A stretch of DNA of 64,000 nt, from assembly GCF_014639655.1 (NCBI RefSeq), contig NZ_BMGB01000002.1, positions 186,001-250,000 on the forward strand. The letters are read 5' to 3'. Origin of the DNA: Conyzicola nivalis (GTDB taxonomy: Bacteria; Actinomycetota; Actinomycetes; Actinomycetales; Microbacteriaceae). The notes beneath the pieces were generated by a model that was not told the origin of the DNA, ran no database searches, and saw nothing but the letters and a program-made list of their open reading frames with translations. The position numbers and the translations under genes are program-made. This document shows, piece after piece, positions 11,516-20,014 of the stretch (within the stretch, counting starts at the first letter, position 1; the number at the start of each line of letters is the position of its first letter).

Positions 11516-11629
11516 GCTCTGATTACACCACTGGCTGCGGCCCGCCTAGTGTTGAGGGGCAAAGATCCGACATTCCCGGCACGGCCGAAGGTCGAAAGCT
11601 TGCCCCACCGCTCTTCGAGAGGCACCACC

Positions 11630-12322
11630 ATGACTATCCGCGCCGCTGCAGACGGTTCCGCGCTCGGCAACCCCGGCCCGGCCGGCTGGGCCTGGTACGT
11701 CGACGACTCGAGCTGGGCCGCCGGGGGCTGGAAGCACGCCACCAACAACCAGGGCGAGCTCATGGCCGTGCTGCAGTTCTTCCGCGCGACGGCGCACCTG
11801 GACGACGATCTGCTCATCCTCTGCGACAGCCAGTACGTGATCAACTGCGTCACCAAGTGGATGCCGGGTTGGAAGAAGAAGGGCTGGCGCAAGGCCGACG
11901 GCAAGCCGGTCATGAACGTAGAACTGCTCAAGGAGATCGACGAGGCCCTCGTGGGCCGCACCTACCGCTTCGAATGGGTGAAGGGGCACGCCAACCACCC
12001 GCTCAACGAGGCGGCCGACGCCCGCGCGAGGGCCGCATCCGAGGCATTTATGCGCGGACGTCCCGTTCCCTCGGGCCCCGGCTTCACGCGCGAAGGCGAT
12101 GCGGATGCCGCGGCTCCCGTCATCTCCTGGACCCCCGACGCCGATGCGGCGCCCGCCCCCGCCCCGTCGCTGTTCGATTTCGACGACACCGCCGAAGAGC
12201 CGGCGACGGCGGTCGTCGAGGTGACCGCGCGGCTCACCCCCGCACAGCACGAACGCCTGCTCGCCGCCGCTTCCCGCAGGGGAGTCAGCGTCGAACAGGC
12301 GCTCGCAGATCTCGTCGGCTAG
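11630..12322 (+). CDS. rnhA: Ribonuclease HI with C-terminal extension
   Basis: Degrades RNA in RNA-DNA hybrids. The RNase H fold fills about residues 1-150 of 230. The four catalytic carboxylates are visible as AADGSALGNPG (Asp), NNQGELMAV (Glu), LILCDSQYVI (Asp) and LNEAADARAR (Asp), and the flexible-loop His is in WVKGHANHP. The family is normally about 150 residues. Here a Pro/Ala/Asp-rich linker (about 150-190) leads to a short C-terminal helix pair (LTPAQHERLLAAASRRGVSV) that resembles a ribbon-helix-helix or dimerisation motif. The ATG at 11630 follows GAGAGG at 11617-11622. The linker DNA carries a 21-bp stretch also found in rskA (see findings). Confidence 0.93.
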   Translation: MTIRAAADGSALGNPGPAGWAWYVDDSSWAAGGWKHATNNQGELMAVLQFFRATAHLDDDLLILCDSQYVINCVTKWMPGWKKKGWRKADGKPVMNVELLKEIDEALVGRTYRFEWVKGHANHPLNEAADARARAASEAFMRGRPVPSGPGFTREGDADAAAPVISWTPDADAAPAPAPSLFDFDDTAEEPATAVVEVTARLTPAQHERLLAAASRRGVSVEQALADLVG

Positions 12323-12325
12323 GGC

Positions 12326-12817
12326 CTACGGGCAGGTGGTGCCGAGCTTCGTCATCGCCGTCTGCACGGCTCCCGCGGAGTCGGTGACCGCGGTCTGATC
12401 GGCCGCTTCGGGGTTCGCCGCGTAGGCGGTGATCTGCTCGCTGAAGTTGTTCAGCGCCGTGGTCGCATCGTCGGTGACGGTGCGCACGTCTTCGTTCGTG
12501 ACGTCGCTGGCGGTGTCCTCGAACGCGGCGGCGAGCGTCTCGACGGCCTCGGCGGCCTTGCCGGGGTCGGTCGAGAGTTCGCTCAATCCGGCCTGCAGGT
12601 CGGTGAGGGTGTCTTCGACGCCGGCCTTGAGCACGGTGCAGGCCTCTTCGGTCGTCTGGCTGGACCCGGCCGAGCCGGAGTTGCCGCCCTCGGAAATGCC
12701 GGAGCCCGAGCCGGAGCCGCCCGCGTCGGATCCACCCGCGGCGCATCCGGTGAGAAGCAGTCCCGCGAACGCGAGACCGGTGAGCGTGCTGGCGATGGTG
12801 CGGCGTGAAGTGCGCAA
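12326..12817 (-). CDS. Secreted lipoprotein, function unknown
   Basis: A 163-residue predicted lipoprotein. It has a basic N-terminus (RTSRRT), a hydrophobic stretch, the lipobox LLLTGC at about residues 20-25, then a Gly/Ser/Asp-rich linker. The mature part from about residue 55 is an acidic, Ala-rich helical domain with two Cys (near EEACTVL and at the C-terminal TTCP) that could form a disulfide. The start is TTG at 12817, supported by AGGGGAGA just upstream. No family is recognised. It is convergent with rnhA, with 3 bp between the stops. Confidence 0.7.
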   Translation of the reverse strand: MRTSRRTIASTLTGLAFAGLLLTGCAAGGSDAGGSGSGSGISEGGNSGSAGSSQTTEEACTVLKAGVEDTLTDLQAGLSELSTDPGKAAEAVETLAAAFEDTASDVTNEDVRTVTDDATTALNNFSEQITAYAANPEAADQTAVTDSAGAVQTAMTKLGTTCP

Positions 12818-12931
12818 GATTCTCCCCTGATTGGTTGTCCGACCAACCTATCGTCCGGGCGCGGCTCCCCCAAACGGGTCACAAAAAAGCTCGGGCCGTC
12901 AGTGCGTGCTGTCGATGAGGCGTTTGCGGCC

Positions 12932-12978
12932 GAATGAGCCAGCCGCGGACACCTCATTCAGCCGGAAAAGGCTCATTC
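12932..12978. terminator. Inverted repeat after the flavin redox operon
   Basis: GAATGAGCC (12932-12940) and GGCTCATTC (12970-12978) are perfect 9-bp arms, with another partial copy (ACCTCATTCAGCC) in the loop. It lies 34 bp past the stop of the minus-strand oxidoreductase gene and could terminate that operon. There is no strong T-run, so it may instead be an intergenic repeat. Confidence 0.45.
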
Positions 12979-13011
12979 CCGGATTCGGCAGCCCGGATCC
13001 GGCATGCGGGA

Positions 13012-14517
13012 TCAGTACCCGCTGAAGTAGTCGGCCGAGACCCGCTTGACGCCGATTCCCTTGAGCGCCGCGCGAAGGTCGGCCACCATTCCCGGAGGGC
13101 CTGAAACGAAGGCCCGCCGGTCGGTCAGGTCGGGAACGGCCGATCGCAGCAGGTCGGGTGTGATGCGCCCGGCACCCGCCCACACCCAGTTCGGCGGCAG
13201 CTCGTCGGGCCGGGCCGGGCTCACCAGCACCACGGGCACCCGCGATTTCTCGAGCAGGTCGGCGTAGCCGAGTTCGGCGTTGTCTCGCACGGCGTAGACG
13301 ACCACGACGTCGCGATCGTGGCCGAGCTCGTGGTCGTGCGCGAGCTGACTGGCGAACGGGGTGATGCCGATTCCGCCGGCGAGCAGCACCACGGGCGTCG
13401 CGGTGTCCCTCGGCAGCATGAAGTCGCCGCCGATACCGGTCGCCATGACCTTCGCCCCCGGTTCGAGCGCGAGGAACGCCCGCTTGAAACTCGACGGCCT
13501 CTCGGGAACGCTCAGCGCGACCGTCAGCGGGCCATCCGTCGTCGGGGCGGAGGAGATGCTGAAGATCCGGCGGCTGCCGCGGAAGTCGGCGCGGTGCGGA
13601 ACGGACAGTTCCAGATACTGACCGGGCCGGAAGCGCACGGAACCGGCGGGCTGGAACGAGAGTTCCCACGAACTCGGGGTGAGCCTGCGCTTGCCGAGAT
13701 AGGTGAGACGGATGCCGCGGCGCTGGCCGAAGGCGAAGGCGACGAGGTTGCCCACCAGCAGTGCCAGCTCCGGGGTGTTGGTGATCGGCCCGAAGCCGAA
13801 GACCGTCGAGAACACGACGGCGGCGATCGCGGCCACGGTGAGCTGCTGCCAGCGGCGCGGCGGGAGGGTCAAGGGCTCGCTGAGCATAAAGCCGGCGAGG
13901 AACACGATGGGGAACTGGGTGAACGCCGACACGAGAGCCTCGCCCACGTCCTGACCGGACGAGACGAGTCGCACGGTCACCAGCAGGGCCGCGATGGCGA
14001 CGAACGTCAGACCGACCGGCAGCCGCCGCGAACGGTAGAGCACGAGGAACGCGCCGACCGCCGTGAGCGGGAGCAGGAGCCCCGTGGCCACCCACCACAC
14101 GGCGAAGTTCAGCCCCAGCAGCGAGACCACGAACGCGCCGATAGCGGCCGGGTTGAAGATGTGCCTGGCGCGAATGGCGAGCAGGTATTTCGAGGCGCTC
14201 GCGATGACGGCCGCCAGGGCGACGCTCGACAGATCGGCGAGTGCCGTGCTCGGGTAGAACAGGAAGAACAGCAGGAAGCCGGTGATGAGCGACGATTCCG
14301 GATGCGCTTTCGTGCGGAAGAGCAGGGCGAAGATCCAACTCGACGCGAAGCTGGCGCCCACCGCTACGGCGCCGGTCGCGAGCAGGTCGGTGACCGGGAA
14401 CGCGAGCTGGCCGACGAGCGAGAGCAGCACCGCGGCAGCGCCGATGACCATCAGGGCGATCAGCACGAGTCGGTACATGGTCACGCGGCCCGTGACCCTA
14501 TCCAGCCAGCGTCTCAT
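13012..14517 (-). CDS. Membrane FNR-type oxidoreductase (NqrB/RnfD-like N-terminus)
   Basis: A 501-residue fusion. Residues about 15-275 form eight to ten membrane helices related to the RnfD/NqrB/NQR2 group, with a FLLFFLFYPSTALADL segment and the loop LLAIRARHIFNPAAIGAFVV. Residues about 280-501 are a soluble ferredoxin-NADP reductase module: FRPGQYLELSVPH binds flavin and VVLLAGGIGITPFASQL with VSGPPGMVADLR binds NAD(P)H. It is third in a minus-strand cassette behind an FMN-binding lipoprotein and ApbE, overlapping apbE by 4 bp. The inferred job is to move electrons from NAD(P)H through the membrane to the covalently flavinylated lipoprotein outside. That role follows from the known pairing of such reductases with ApbE and FMN-binding domains. 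Confidence 0.85.
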   Translation of the reverse strand: MRRWLDRVTGRVTMYRLVLIALMVIGAAAVLLSLVGQLAFPVTDLLATGAVAVGASFASSWIFALLFRTKAHPESSLITGFLLFFLFYPSTALADLSSVALAAVIASASKYLLAIRARHIFNPAAIGAFVVSLLGLNFAVWWVATGLLLPLTAVGAFLVLYRSRRLPVGLTFVAIAALLVTVRLVSSGQDVGEALVSAFTQFPIVFLAGFMLSEPLTLPPRRWQQLTVAAIAAVVFSTVFGFGPITNTPELALLVGNLVAFAFGQRRGIRLTYLGKRRLTPSSWELSFQPAGSVRFRPGQYLELSVPHRADFRGSRRIFSISSAPTTDGPLTVALSVPERPSSFKRAFLALEPGAKVMATGIGGDFMLPRDTATPVVLLAGGIGITPFASQLAHDHELGHDRDVVVVYAVRDNAELGYADLLEKSRVPVVLVSPARPDELPPNWVWAGAGRITPDLLRSAVPDLTDRRAFVSGPPGMVADLRAALKGIGVKRVSADYFSGY

Positions 14518-15374
14518 ACGAAAAGTTCTCCATTCAGGTGGGGGGAACGCTCGACGCGACCCGTGGCGAACATACGCACGAAGTCGAAGTCGAAGGTGTG
14601 CGCGAGCCGCGCCGGCTCGGCGAGGAAGAGAGCCGTGGCGAGGCCGTCGGCCTCGAGGCCGGTCTTCGCCATGGCCCAGGTCGCGATGACGCGGTCGGCG
14701 GGGAGCCCGGTGGTCGCGTCGATGATGTGGTGCAGGCCGTCGCCCCAGGCCCGCCGGTTCGACGCCGAGGCGCAGAGCGAACCGTTGGCGAGCTCGACCA
14801 CCCCGACGGCCTTTGTGCCGTCGAGCGGGTGCTCGAGCGCCACCCGGATCGGCGCGGGGCCGGCGTGCACGATGTCGCCGCTCGCGTCGACCACGAACTC
14901 GTGGAGGCCCGCCGCCACGAGCAGCCGCCCCACGATGTCGACGAGGTAGCCCTTGCCGGCGGCACCGACGTCGAGCACGAGGGGGCGAAGCGTGGTCAGC
15001 GCGCCGTCGTGCCAGGCGATCGAGTCCTCCCAGCGGGGAACCGGCGCGCGCTGCTCGAGCGCTCGCAGGCTGTAGCCGCGGTCGTAGCCCATGGTCTCCA
15101 GCGTGCGGCCGACGAGCGGGCTGACGGCGGCGTCCGTCGCCTCGTACAGACGGCGGTAGAGCTCGAACAGCTCGCCCGCGTCGTCGGGGAACGGGTAGCT
15201 GCCGGGCGTTCTCGCGATAGCCGACACGAGCGAGTCGTCGCGGAAGCGCGAGTAGGTGCGGTCGAAGGCCTCGACGCGGGCGGCGATCTGTTCGACGAGA
15301 CCGGCGGGAAGCGGGTCGACGGTGTCGACCTGCCAACGCGTGCCGATCGCGTCGAAGCGGTGGCTAGCTGGCAG
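14514..15374 (-). CDS. apbE: FAD:protein FMN transferase ApbE, probable CTG start
   Basis: Attaches FMN through a phosphoester bond to Ser/Thr of exported flavoproteins; the target here is surely the FMN-binding lipoprotein upstream. Motifs are LVLDVGAAGKGYLVDIVGR, FVVDASGDIVHAG, HHIIDATTGLPAD (metal-binding Asp) and VIATWAMAKTGLEADGLATA. The first canonical start is GTG at 15227, but the conserved N-terminus (HRFDAIGTRWQVD, the usual MGT-x-W region) is encoded upstream of it. That upstream frame runs back to a TGA near 15420 with no ATG, GTG or TTG. The best candidate is CTG at 15374, six bases after AAGG, which gives 286 residues, the normal family length. It overlaps the lipoprotein gene by 11 bp. 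ApbE identity is secure; the start is inference. Confidence 0.82.
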   Translation of the reverse strand: MPASHRFDAIGTRWQVDTVDPLPAGLVEQIAARVEAFDRTYSRFRDDSLVSAIARTPGSYPFPDDAGELFELYRRLYEATDAAVSPLVGRTLETMGYDRGYSLRALEQRAPVPRWEDSIAWHDGALTTLRPLVLDVGAAGKGYLVDIVGRLLVAAGLHEFVVDASGDIVHAGPAPIRVALEHPLDGTKAVGVVELANGSLCASASNRRAWGDGLHHIIDATTGLPADRVIATWAMAKTGLEADGLATALFLAEPARLAHTFDFDFVRMFATGRVERSPHLNGELFV

Positions 15375-15828
15375 CGTCGGCCTTGATCTCTTCGATGGCG
15401 GCGTTGAAACCGTCGCTCGTCAGCGACGAGCCGGCGACCTTGTCGACCGAGATGTCGTCGATGTTCTTGCCGACCACGACGTCGCCGATGCCGTCGGCGA
15501 ACTCGGTCTGGTAGCGCTTCGAGTTGGGGTTGTCGCCGTCGCCCACCGCTTCGACGGCCGTGATGACGCCGTCGGCGAGAGTGACCGTTACGGTGACCTC
15601 CTCGGTGCCGTTCGGCGACTCGTACTCGGCGCTCTCGGTGTATTCGCCGTCGGTGTAGCTGCCCGTGGTCGGTGTCGAGTCGCTCGCCTCCGGCGCTGTC
15701 GTCGAGGTGTCGGTGCCCGAATCGGAGGTGGTGTCGCCGTCGGCGGCGGTGCTGCAACCGGCCAGGGCTCCGACGAGCGTCAGTCCGGTGAGGATGGCGA
15801 ACGGGTACTTTGCGCGTTGTGTATTCAT
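15364..15828 (-). CDS. FMN-binding domain lipoprotein
   Basis: A 154-residue exported electron carrier. The signal sequence ends in the lipobox LVGALAGC (about residues 18-25), followed by a Ser/Thr/Asp-rich linker to about residue 55. The remainder is an FMN-binding domain (DGVITAVEAVGDGDNPNSKR, then KVAGSSLTSDGFNAAI). The AGSSLTS segment corresponds to the SGAT-type site where ApbE esterifies FMN to Ser/Thr, as in RnfG and NqrC. It is the first gene of the cassette that continues into apbE and the membrane FNR-type reductase. It is divergent from the S8 protease over a comparatively AT-rich 234-bp gap in which I find no clear operator. Confidence 0.88.
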   Translation of the reverse strand: MNTQRAKYPFAILTGLTLVGALAGCSTAADGDTTSDSGTDTSTTAPEASDSTPTTGSYTDGEYTESAEYESPNGTEEVTVTVTLADGVITAVEAVGDGDNPNSKRYQTEFADGIGDVVVGKNIDDISVDKVAGSSLTSDGFNAAIEEIKADAAS

Positions 15829-16062
15829 GATTCTGCTTTCTGCGTGGCGTTCGTCGACAGATAAGTTGTCGCTTCAAGCATGTCTGTGGGGCTGATGAAT
15901 TCGCTATGCGTGAGCACAAAAGCCAGCGCATGCTCAGGAACACGAAATATGAAATTCTCATTTCGCCCCTGTTCGGGGGTGGTTTTGCGGGTTAGGGTGA
16001 GCGAGTGCGCAGGCCCGACTGCCTCATACGTGTCCACTTCGTGTAAAAGAAGGATTTCACCT

Positions 16063-19000
16063 GTGAGCAATCCGCCCCGCGGCCGTCAGGCCACCCCGTC
16101 CATCCGCCAATTGCTGTCCACCATCGCGACGGCGGGGCTTCTGGCCTCGGCGCTCGCCGTGGGCAGCGCGACCGGGGCGTCCGCGGCCCCCGTCGCGCCG
16201 GGCGGAGCGGGCCAGACGTCGTTCGAACCCGGCAGGTACATCGTGACCCTCGCCGAGAACGCGGTCGCGACCTACGAGGGCGGCATCTCCGGATTCGAGG
16301 CAACGGCACCCGACACGGGCGACCAGCTCAACGCCCGCAAGGCGCCGGCGCAGAGCTACAGCGACTACCTCGAGACCAAGCAAAAGGATGTCGCCTCCGA
16401 AGTGGGCGCCGACATCGACTATTCCTACACGATGGCGCTCAACGCGTTCAGCGCCGACCTGACCGCCGAGCAGGCCGCGAAGCTCGCCGCGAACAAGAAC
16501 GTGGTCGCGGTCACCCCCGACGAGCTGAAGCACATCACCGCGACCCCGTCGACGGAGTTCCTCGGTCTCGAGGGAGACGACGGCGTGTGGGCCGCCGTCG
16601 GCGGCGCGGACGAGGCGGGCAAGGGTGTCGTGGTCGGCGTGCTCGACACCGGCATCGCTCCCGAGAACCCCGCGTTCGCGGGCGAGCCTCTCGGCACGAC
16701 GGCCGGCGCCGAGCCCTACCTGTCGGGCGACAACGCGATCAGCTTCGTCAAGGGCGACGGCGACACGTTCACCGGTACCTGCCAGACCGGCGAGCAGTTC
16801 GGCGTCGACGACTGCAGCACCAAGATCGTGGGCGCGCGCTACTTCCTCACCGGCTTCGGCGAGGCCAATCTCGGCGACGCCACCACCGGCACCGGCGAGT
16901 TCGTCTCCCCGCGCGACGGCGACGGCCACGGTTCACACACCGGCTCGACCGCCGTCGGCAACTTCGGCACCGAGGCCGACGTTCTCGGCCGCGATTTCGG
17001 CACCATCTCCGGGGTGGCGCCGGCCGCCAAGATCGCCGCCTACAAGGTGTGCTGGTCGGGACCGGACGACGGTGCGACCACCGACGACGGCTGCACGACG
17101 ACCGACATGCTGGCCGCGATCAACCAGGCGGTGCTCGACGGAGTCGACGTTCTCAACTTCTCGATCGGCGGCGGAGCGGCCGAGACCACCTACTCGGCGA
17201 CGGATGACGCGTTCCTCGGCGCTGCCGCAGCGGGCATCTTCGTGGCGGCCTCCGCGGGTAACTCCGGCCCGGGTGCCTCGACGCTCGACAACGCCTCCCC
17301 GTGGATCACGACCGTGGCCGCGAGCACGATCCCGAGCTACTACGGCACCGTAACCCTCGGTGACGGACAGTCGTTCGTCGGCGCGAGCATCACGGTGACC
17401 GACCCGGTCACCGGCGGTCTCGTCAACTCCACCGCCGTGGCCGCTGCCGGGGCCGCGGGCGCCCAAGCAGGACTGTGCGCCCCTGGCAGCCTCGATCCCG
17501 CGCTCGTTCCCGCGCAGTCGGTCGTCGTCTGCGACCGCGGCGTGGTCGACCGCACCGCGAAATCGGCCGAAGTCGCCCGCGTGGGTGGAATCGGCATGGT
17601 ACTGACGAACCCGACGCCGAGCTCGATCGACCCGGACGCCCACACCATCCCGACCGTGCACGTCGACGCGCGCTTCCGCGAGCCGATCGTGGCCTACGCC
17701 GCCACACCCGGCGCGACCGTCACGCTGACCAACGGAAACTCGACGACCTACGAGCCGCCGACGCCGGCGCTCGCCGGGTTCTCGTCGCGCGGTCCGGTGT
17801 TGGCCGACGGCAGCGACATCCTGAAGCCCGACATCACGGCTCCGGGAGTCGCCATCCTCGCGGCCGGTCCGAACCAGGAGGGCGGCGCACCGACCTTCGA
17901 GTTCCTCAGCGGCACGTCGATGTCGAGCCCGCACATCGCGGGCGCAGCGGCGCTGTACCTCGGCGAGCGTCCCACCGCGACCCCGGCCGAGATCAAGTCG
18001 GCGATGATGACGACCGCCTACAACACGGTCGACGGCGAGGGAGTCGCGATCACCGACCCGTTCGCGCAGGGTGCCGGGCACGTCGACCCGACCCGGTTCT
18101 TCGAGCCGGGCCTGCTCTACCTCAACGGTCCGAGCGACTGGGCGGCATACCTGCAGGGCATCGGCTACGACTTCGGGGTCGAACCCGTCGACGCGAGCAA
18201 CCTCAACCTGGCGTCGATCGCGATCGGCACGCTCACCGCACCGGAGACGATCACGCGCACCGTGACATCCACCCAGGCCGGCGACTTCACGGCGTCGATC
18301 GAGGGCCTGACCGGCATCACCGCCGTCGTCGAACCCTCGGTACTCAGCTTCGCGGCGGCGGCGGAGAAGAAATCGTTCACGGTGACGCTGTCGAGAACGG
18401 ATGCACCGCTGGACGAGTTCACCTCGGGTGCGCTCACCTGGACCTCGGGTGACACGACGGTGCGCAGTCCCATCGCCGTGCGGCCCGCGACGATCGTGGC
18501 TCCCGCGGACGTCGAAGGCACCGGGGTCACCGGTTCGGTCGACGTGACCGTCACGCCGGGTGGCACCGGCGATATCCCGCTCGCCACGAGCGGACTCAGC
18601 CGGGGTGCGCTGCTCGCCGACCCGACGGGAACCGCTCCCGGCCACTCGGGCTCGGGCGTCAAGAACGACGAGGTCGTCTACGAGGTCGCGGTGCCCGAGG
18701 GCGCCGAACTGGCACGGTTCGACCTCGACGCCGTCGACGACCTCTCCGACCTCGACCTCGTGGTCTACCGGCTGAACGCGGCCGGAGAACCCGTGGCCGG
18801 CTGGCAGTCGGCCACCGGTTCGGCGGACGAACGTGTCGACCTCGTCGCCCCCGAGGCGGGGAACTACCGAGTCATCGCCAGCGTCTTCTCGGCGAACCCG
18901 TCGACCGCGTGGGACCTCACGGTCACCTCGGTCGTGCCGGGCGGTTCCGCGCTGACGCTCGACCCGCCGGTGATTTCCGGCCAGCAGGGCGTCCCGTCTA

Positions 19001-19686
19001 CCTACACCGCGTCTTGGGCGGGCCTCGAGCCGACGTCCACCTACGTCGGAGTCGTGACCTACGGCGACACGGGCGCGGCCACGGTCGTGCAGGTGGCGAC
19101 CGGCGACGCCGAGGTGCCCGACCCGGAGGCGCCGGTCAACACGGCACCGCCGACCATCTCGGGCACGCCCGCCGTGGGTAAGTCGCTCACCGCCACCCCC
19201 GGCGAGTGGGACACCGAGGGGCTGACCTTCGCCTACCAGTGGCAGTCCGACGGTGCCGACATCGCCGGCGCGACCGGTTCGACGTACCGGGTGCGTTCCG
19301 CCGACCAGGGCAGGGCGATCACGGTCGTCGTGACCGCCACCGCCGAGGGGCTGCCCCCGGCGACGGCGACATCGGCAGCCGTCACGGTGCCCTTCGCCTC
19401 GACGACGACGCTGTCGCTCAACCGGCACGTCGGATTCTCGTGGCAGAAGACGACCGCGACAGTGCGGGTGGCGACCGGATCATCCGCTCCCCCCACCGGA
19501 ACCGTGACGGTGACCGTGAACGGCAAGCCCGTCGACGTGGCGCTCGCCGCGTCGGACAACGGCCGCATCAGCTACACGCTGCCGAAGCTCAAGGCGGGCT
19601 TCTACACCGTGAAGGCGAGCTACAGCGGCAGCGATACGGTCAGCGGTTCGAAGAGTTCGAGCACCGTCGTCTGGATCCTCTTCTAG
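16063..19686 (+). CDS. Secreted subtilisin-like (S8) serine protease with C-terminal Ig-like domains
   Basis: A 1207-residue extracellular protease. Signal peptide at residues 1-~43, with cleavage near GASAAP, and an I9-type propeptide (FEPGRYIVTLAE to VAVTPDELKH). The S8 catalytic domain has Asp195 (VGVLDTG), His289 (DGHGSHTG) and Ser619 (SGTSMSSPHIAG). A protease-associated (PA) insert lies at about 430-560 between His and Ser. After the catalytic domain come an Fn3-like S8 C-terminal domain (about 700-850), a pre-peptidase-like region (about 855-960) and two Ig/Big-like modules at the end. The GTG at 16063 is chosen for AAGAAGGA at 16046-16053 and the signal peptide that follows. No membrane anchor is visible, so it is probably released. 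The operon is monocistronic, with a terminator. Confidence 0.93.
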   Translation: MSNPPRGRQATPSIRQLLSTIATAGLLASALAVGSATGASAAPVAPGGAGQTSFEPGRYIVTLAENAVATYEGGISGFEATAPDTGDQLNARKAPAQSYSDYLETKQKDVASEVGADIDYSYTMALNAFSADLTAEQAAKLAANKNVVAVTPDELKHITATPSTEFLGLEGDDGVWAAVGGADEAGKGVVVGVLDTGIAPENPAFAGEPLGTTAGAEPYLSGDNAISFVKGDGDTFTGTCQTGEQFGVDDCSTKIVGARYFLTGFGEANLGDATTGTGEFVSPRDGDGHGSHTGSTAVGNFGTEADVLGRDFGTISGVAPAAKIAAYKVCWSGPDDGATTDDGCTTTDMLAAINQAVLDGVDVLNFSIGGGAAETTYSATDDAFLGAAAAGIFVAASAGNSGPGASTLDNASPWITTVAASTIPSYYGTVTLGDGQSFVGASITVTDPVTGGLVNSTAVAAAGAAGAQAGLCAPGSLDPALVPAQSVVVCDRGVVDRTAKSAEVARVGGIGMVLTNPTPSSIDPDAHTIPTVHVDARFREPIVAYAATPGATVTLTNGNSTTYEPPTPALAGFSSRGPVLADGSDILKPDITAPGVAILAAGPNQEGGAPTFEFLSGTSMSSPHIAGAAALYLGERPTATPAEIKSAMMTTAYNTVDGEGVAITDPFAQGAGHVDPTRFFEPGLLYLNGPSDWAAYLQGIGYDFGVEPVDASNLNLASIAIGTLTAPETITRTVTSTQAGDFTASIEGLTGITAVVEPSVLSFAAAAEKKSFTVTLSRTDAPLDEFTSGALTWTSGDTTVRSPIAVRPATIVAPADVEGTGVTGSVDVTVTPGGTGDIPLATSGLSRGALLADPTGTAPGHSGSGVKNDEVVYEVAVPEGAELARFDLDAVDDLSDLDLVVYRLNAAGEPVAGWQSATGSADERVDLVAPEAGNYRVIASVFSANPSTAWDLTVTSVVPGGSALTLDPPVISGQQGVPSTYTASWAGLEPTSTYVGVVTYGDTGAATVVQVATGDAEVPDPEAPVNTAPPTISGTPAVGKSLTATPGEWDTEGLTFAYQWQSDGADIAGATGSTYRVRSADQGRAITVVVTATAEGLPPATATSAAVTVPFASTTTLSLNRHVGFSWQKTTATVRVATGSSAPPTGTVTVTVNGKPVDVALAASDNGRISYTLPKLKAGFYTVKASYSGSDTVSGSKSSSTVVWILF

Positions 19687-19715
19687 GCGGCCCTGCGAGA
19701 CAAGATCCCCGCTCT

Positions 19716-19765
19716 GGCGGGCGGCGCCTTCCCAGTACGCGCCGCCCGCCGGAGCGGGCCTTTTT
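19716..19765 (+). terminator. Terminator after the S8 protease, with a competing 12-bp hairpin
   Basis: GCCCGC-CGGA-GCGGGC (19744-19759) followed by CTTTTTG is a compact intrinsic terminator. Its left arm is also the 3' strand of a perfect 12-bp hairpin, GGCGGGCGGCGC (19716-19727) with GCGCCGCCCGCC (19739-19750). The two structures exclude each other. The larger hairpin forms first during transcription. Confidence 0.75.
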
Positions 19766-20014
19766 GTGCGCTCGCGCGGAGGCATAATTCGGGCCGGTTA
19801 CCGGATGTAACGGATTTGTAAACAGTCCTAACGAATTTCGCGAAAGTCTTGCGGCCGATCGGGTTCGTAAGGTTCACTAACAAACAGATCTTCACCGGAT
19901 GTTCGGCCGAGATCCCTTGTGTCAGCGTCGACCCGGCGCTCGACAGCACCTAGAAACGACATTCTCGGCCGCTGCATCCGGCAACCGGGATCCCCGCCAC
20001 GACAAGAGGACACC
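19766..20014 (+). promoter_or_regulatory. Control region of the first amino-sugar importer operon
   Basis: This gap is unusually AT-rich for the genome. It contains TTTCGCGAAA (19836-19845, a perfect 10-bp palindrome) and two related words, TTTGTAAACAG (19815-19825) and ACTAACAAACAG (19877-19888). The latter resemble the TTTGTTAGT-type half sites bound by ROK repressors of sugar operons. The ROK regulator of this operon (23127-24299) is the obvious candidate ligand. I cannot place a convincing -35/-10 pair. Confidence 0.4.

Noticed and set aside
14514-15227. ApbE as a shortened protein beginning at the GTG at 15227
   Set aside because: Conserved ApbE sequence continues in frame upstream of that GTG, so this start would remove an essential part of the domain. 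It remains the fallback if the CTG is disproved.
13012-15336. A single 774-codon fusion of the ApbE region with the FNR reductase
   Set aside because: The upstream half of that frame is not ApbE-like; the true ApbE frame is shifted and ends at 14514 in a 4-bp overlap with the reductase start at 14517.
15960-16025. A DtxR/IdeR-type iron box near GGTTAGGGTGAGC
   Set aside because: Only one loosely matching half-site and no inverted partner; the neighbouring genes are not typical iron-regulated genes apart from the redox cassette.
15825-16070. An 81-codon minus-strand frame upstream of the FMN-binding lipoprotein
   Set aside because: It has no ribosome-binding site or -10 at the proper distance and covers the divergent control region. 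The protein resembles nothing recognisable, although its composition is not absurd, so it stays a weak possibility.
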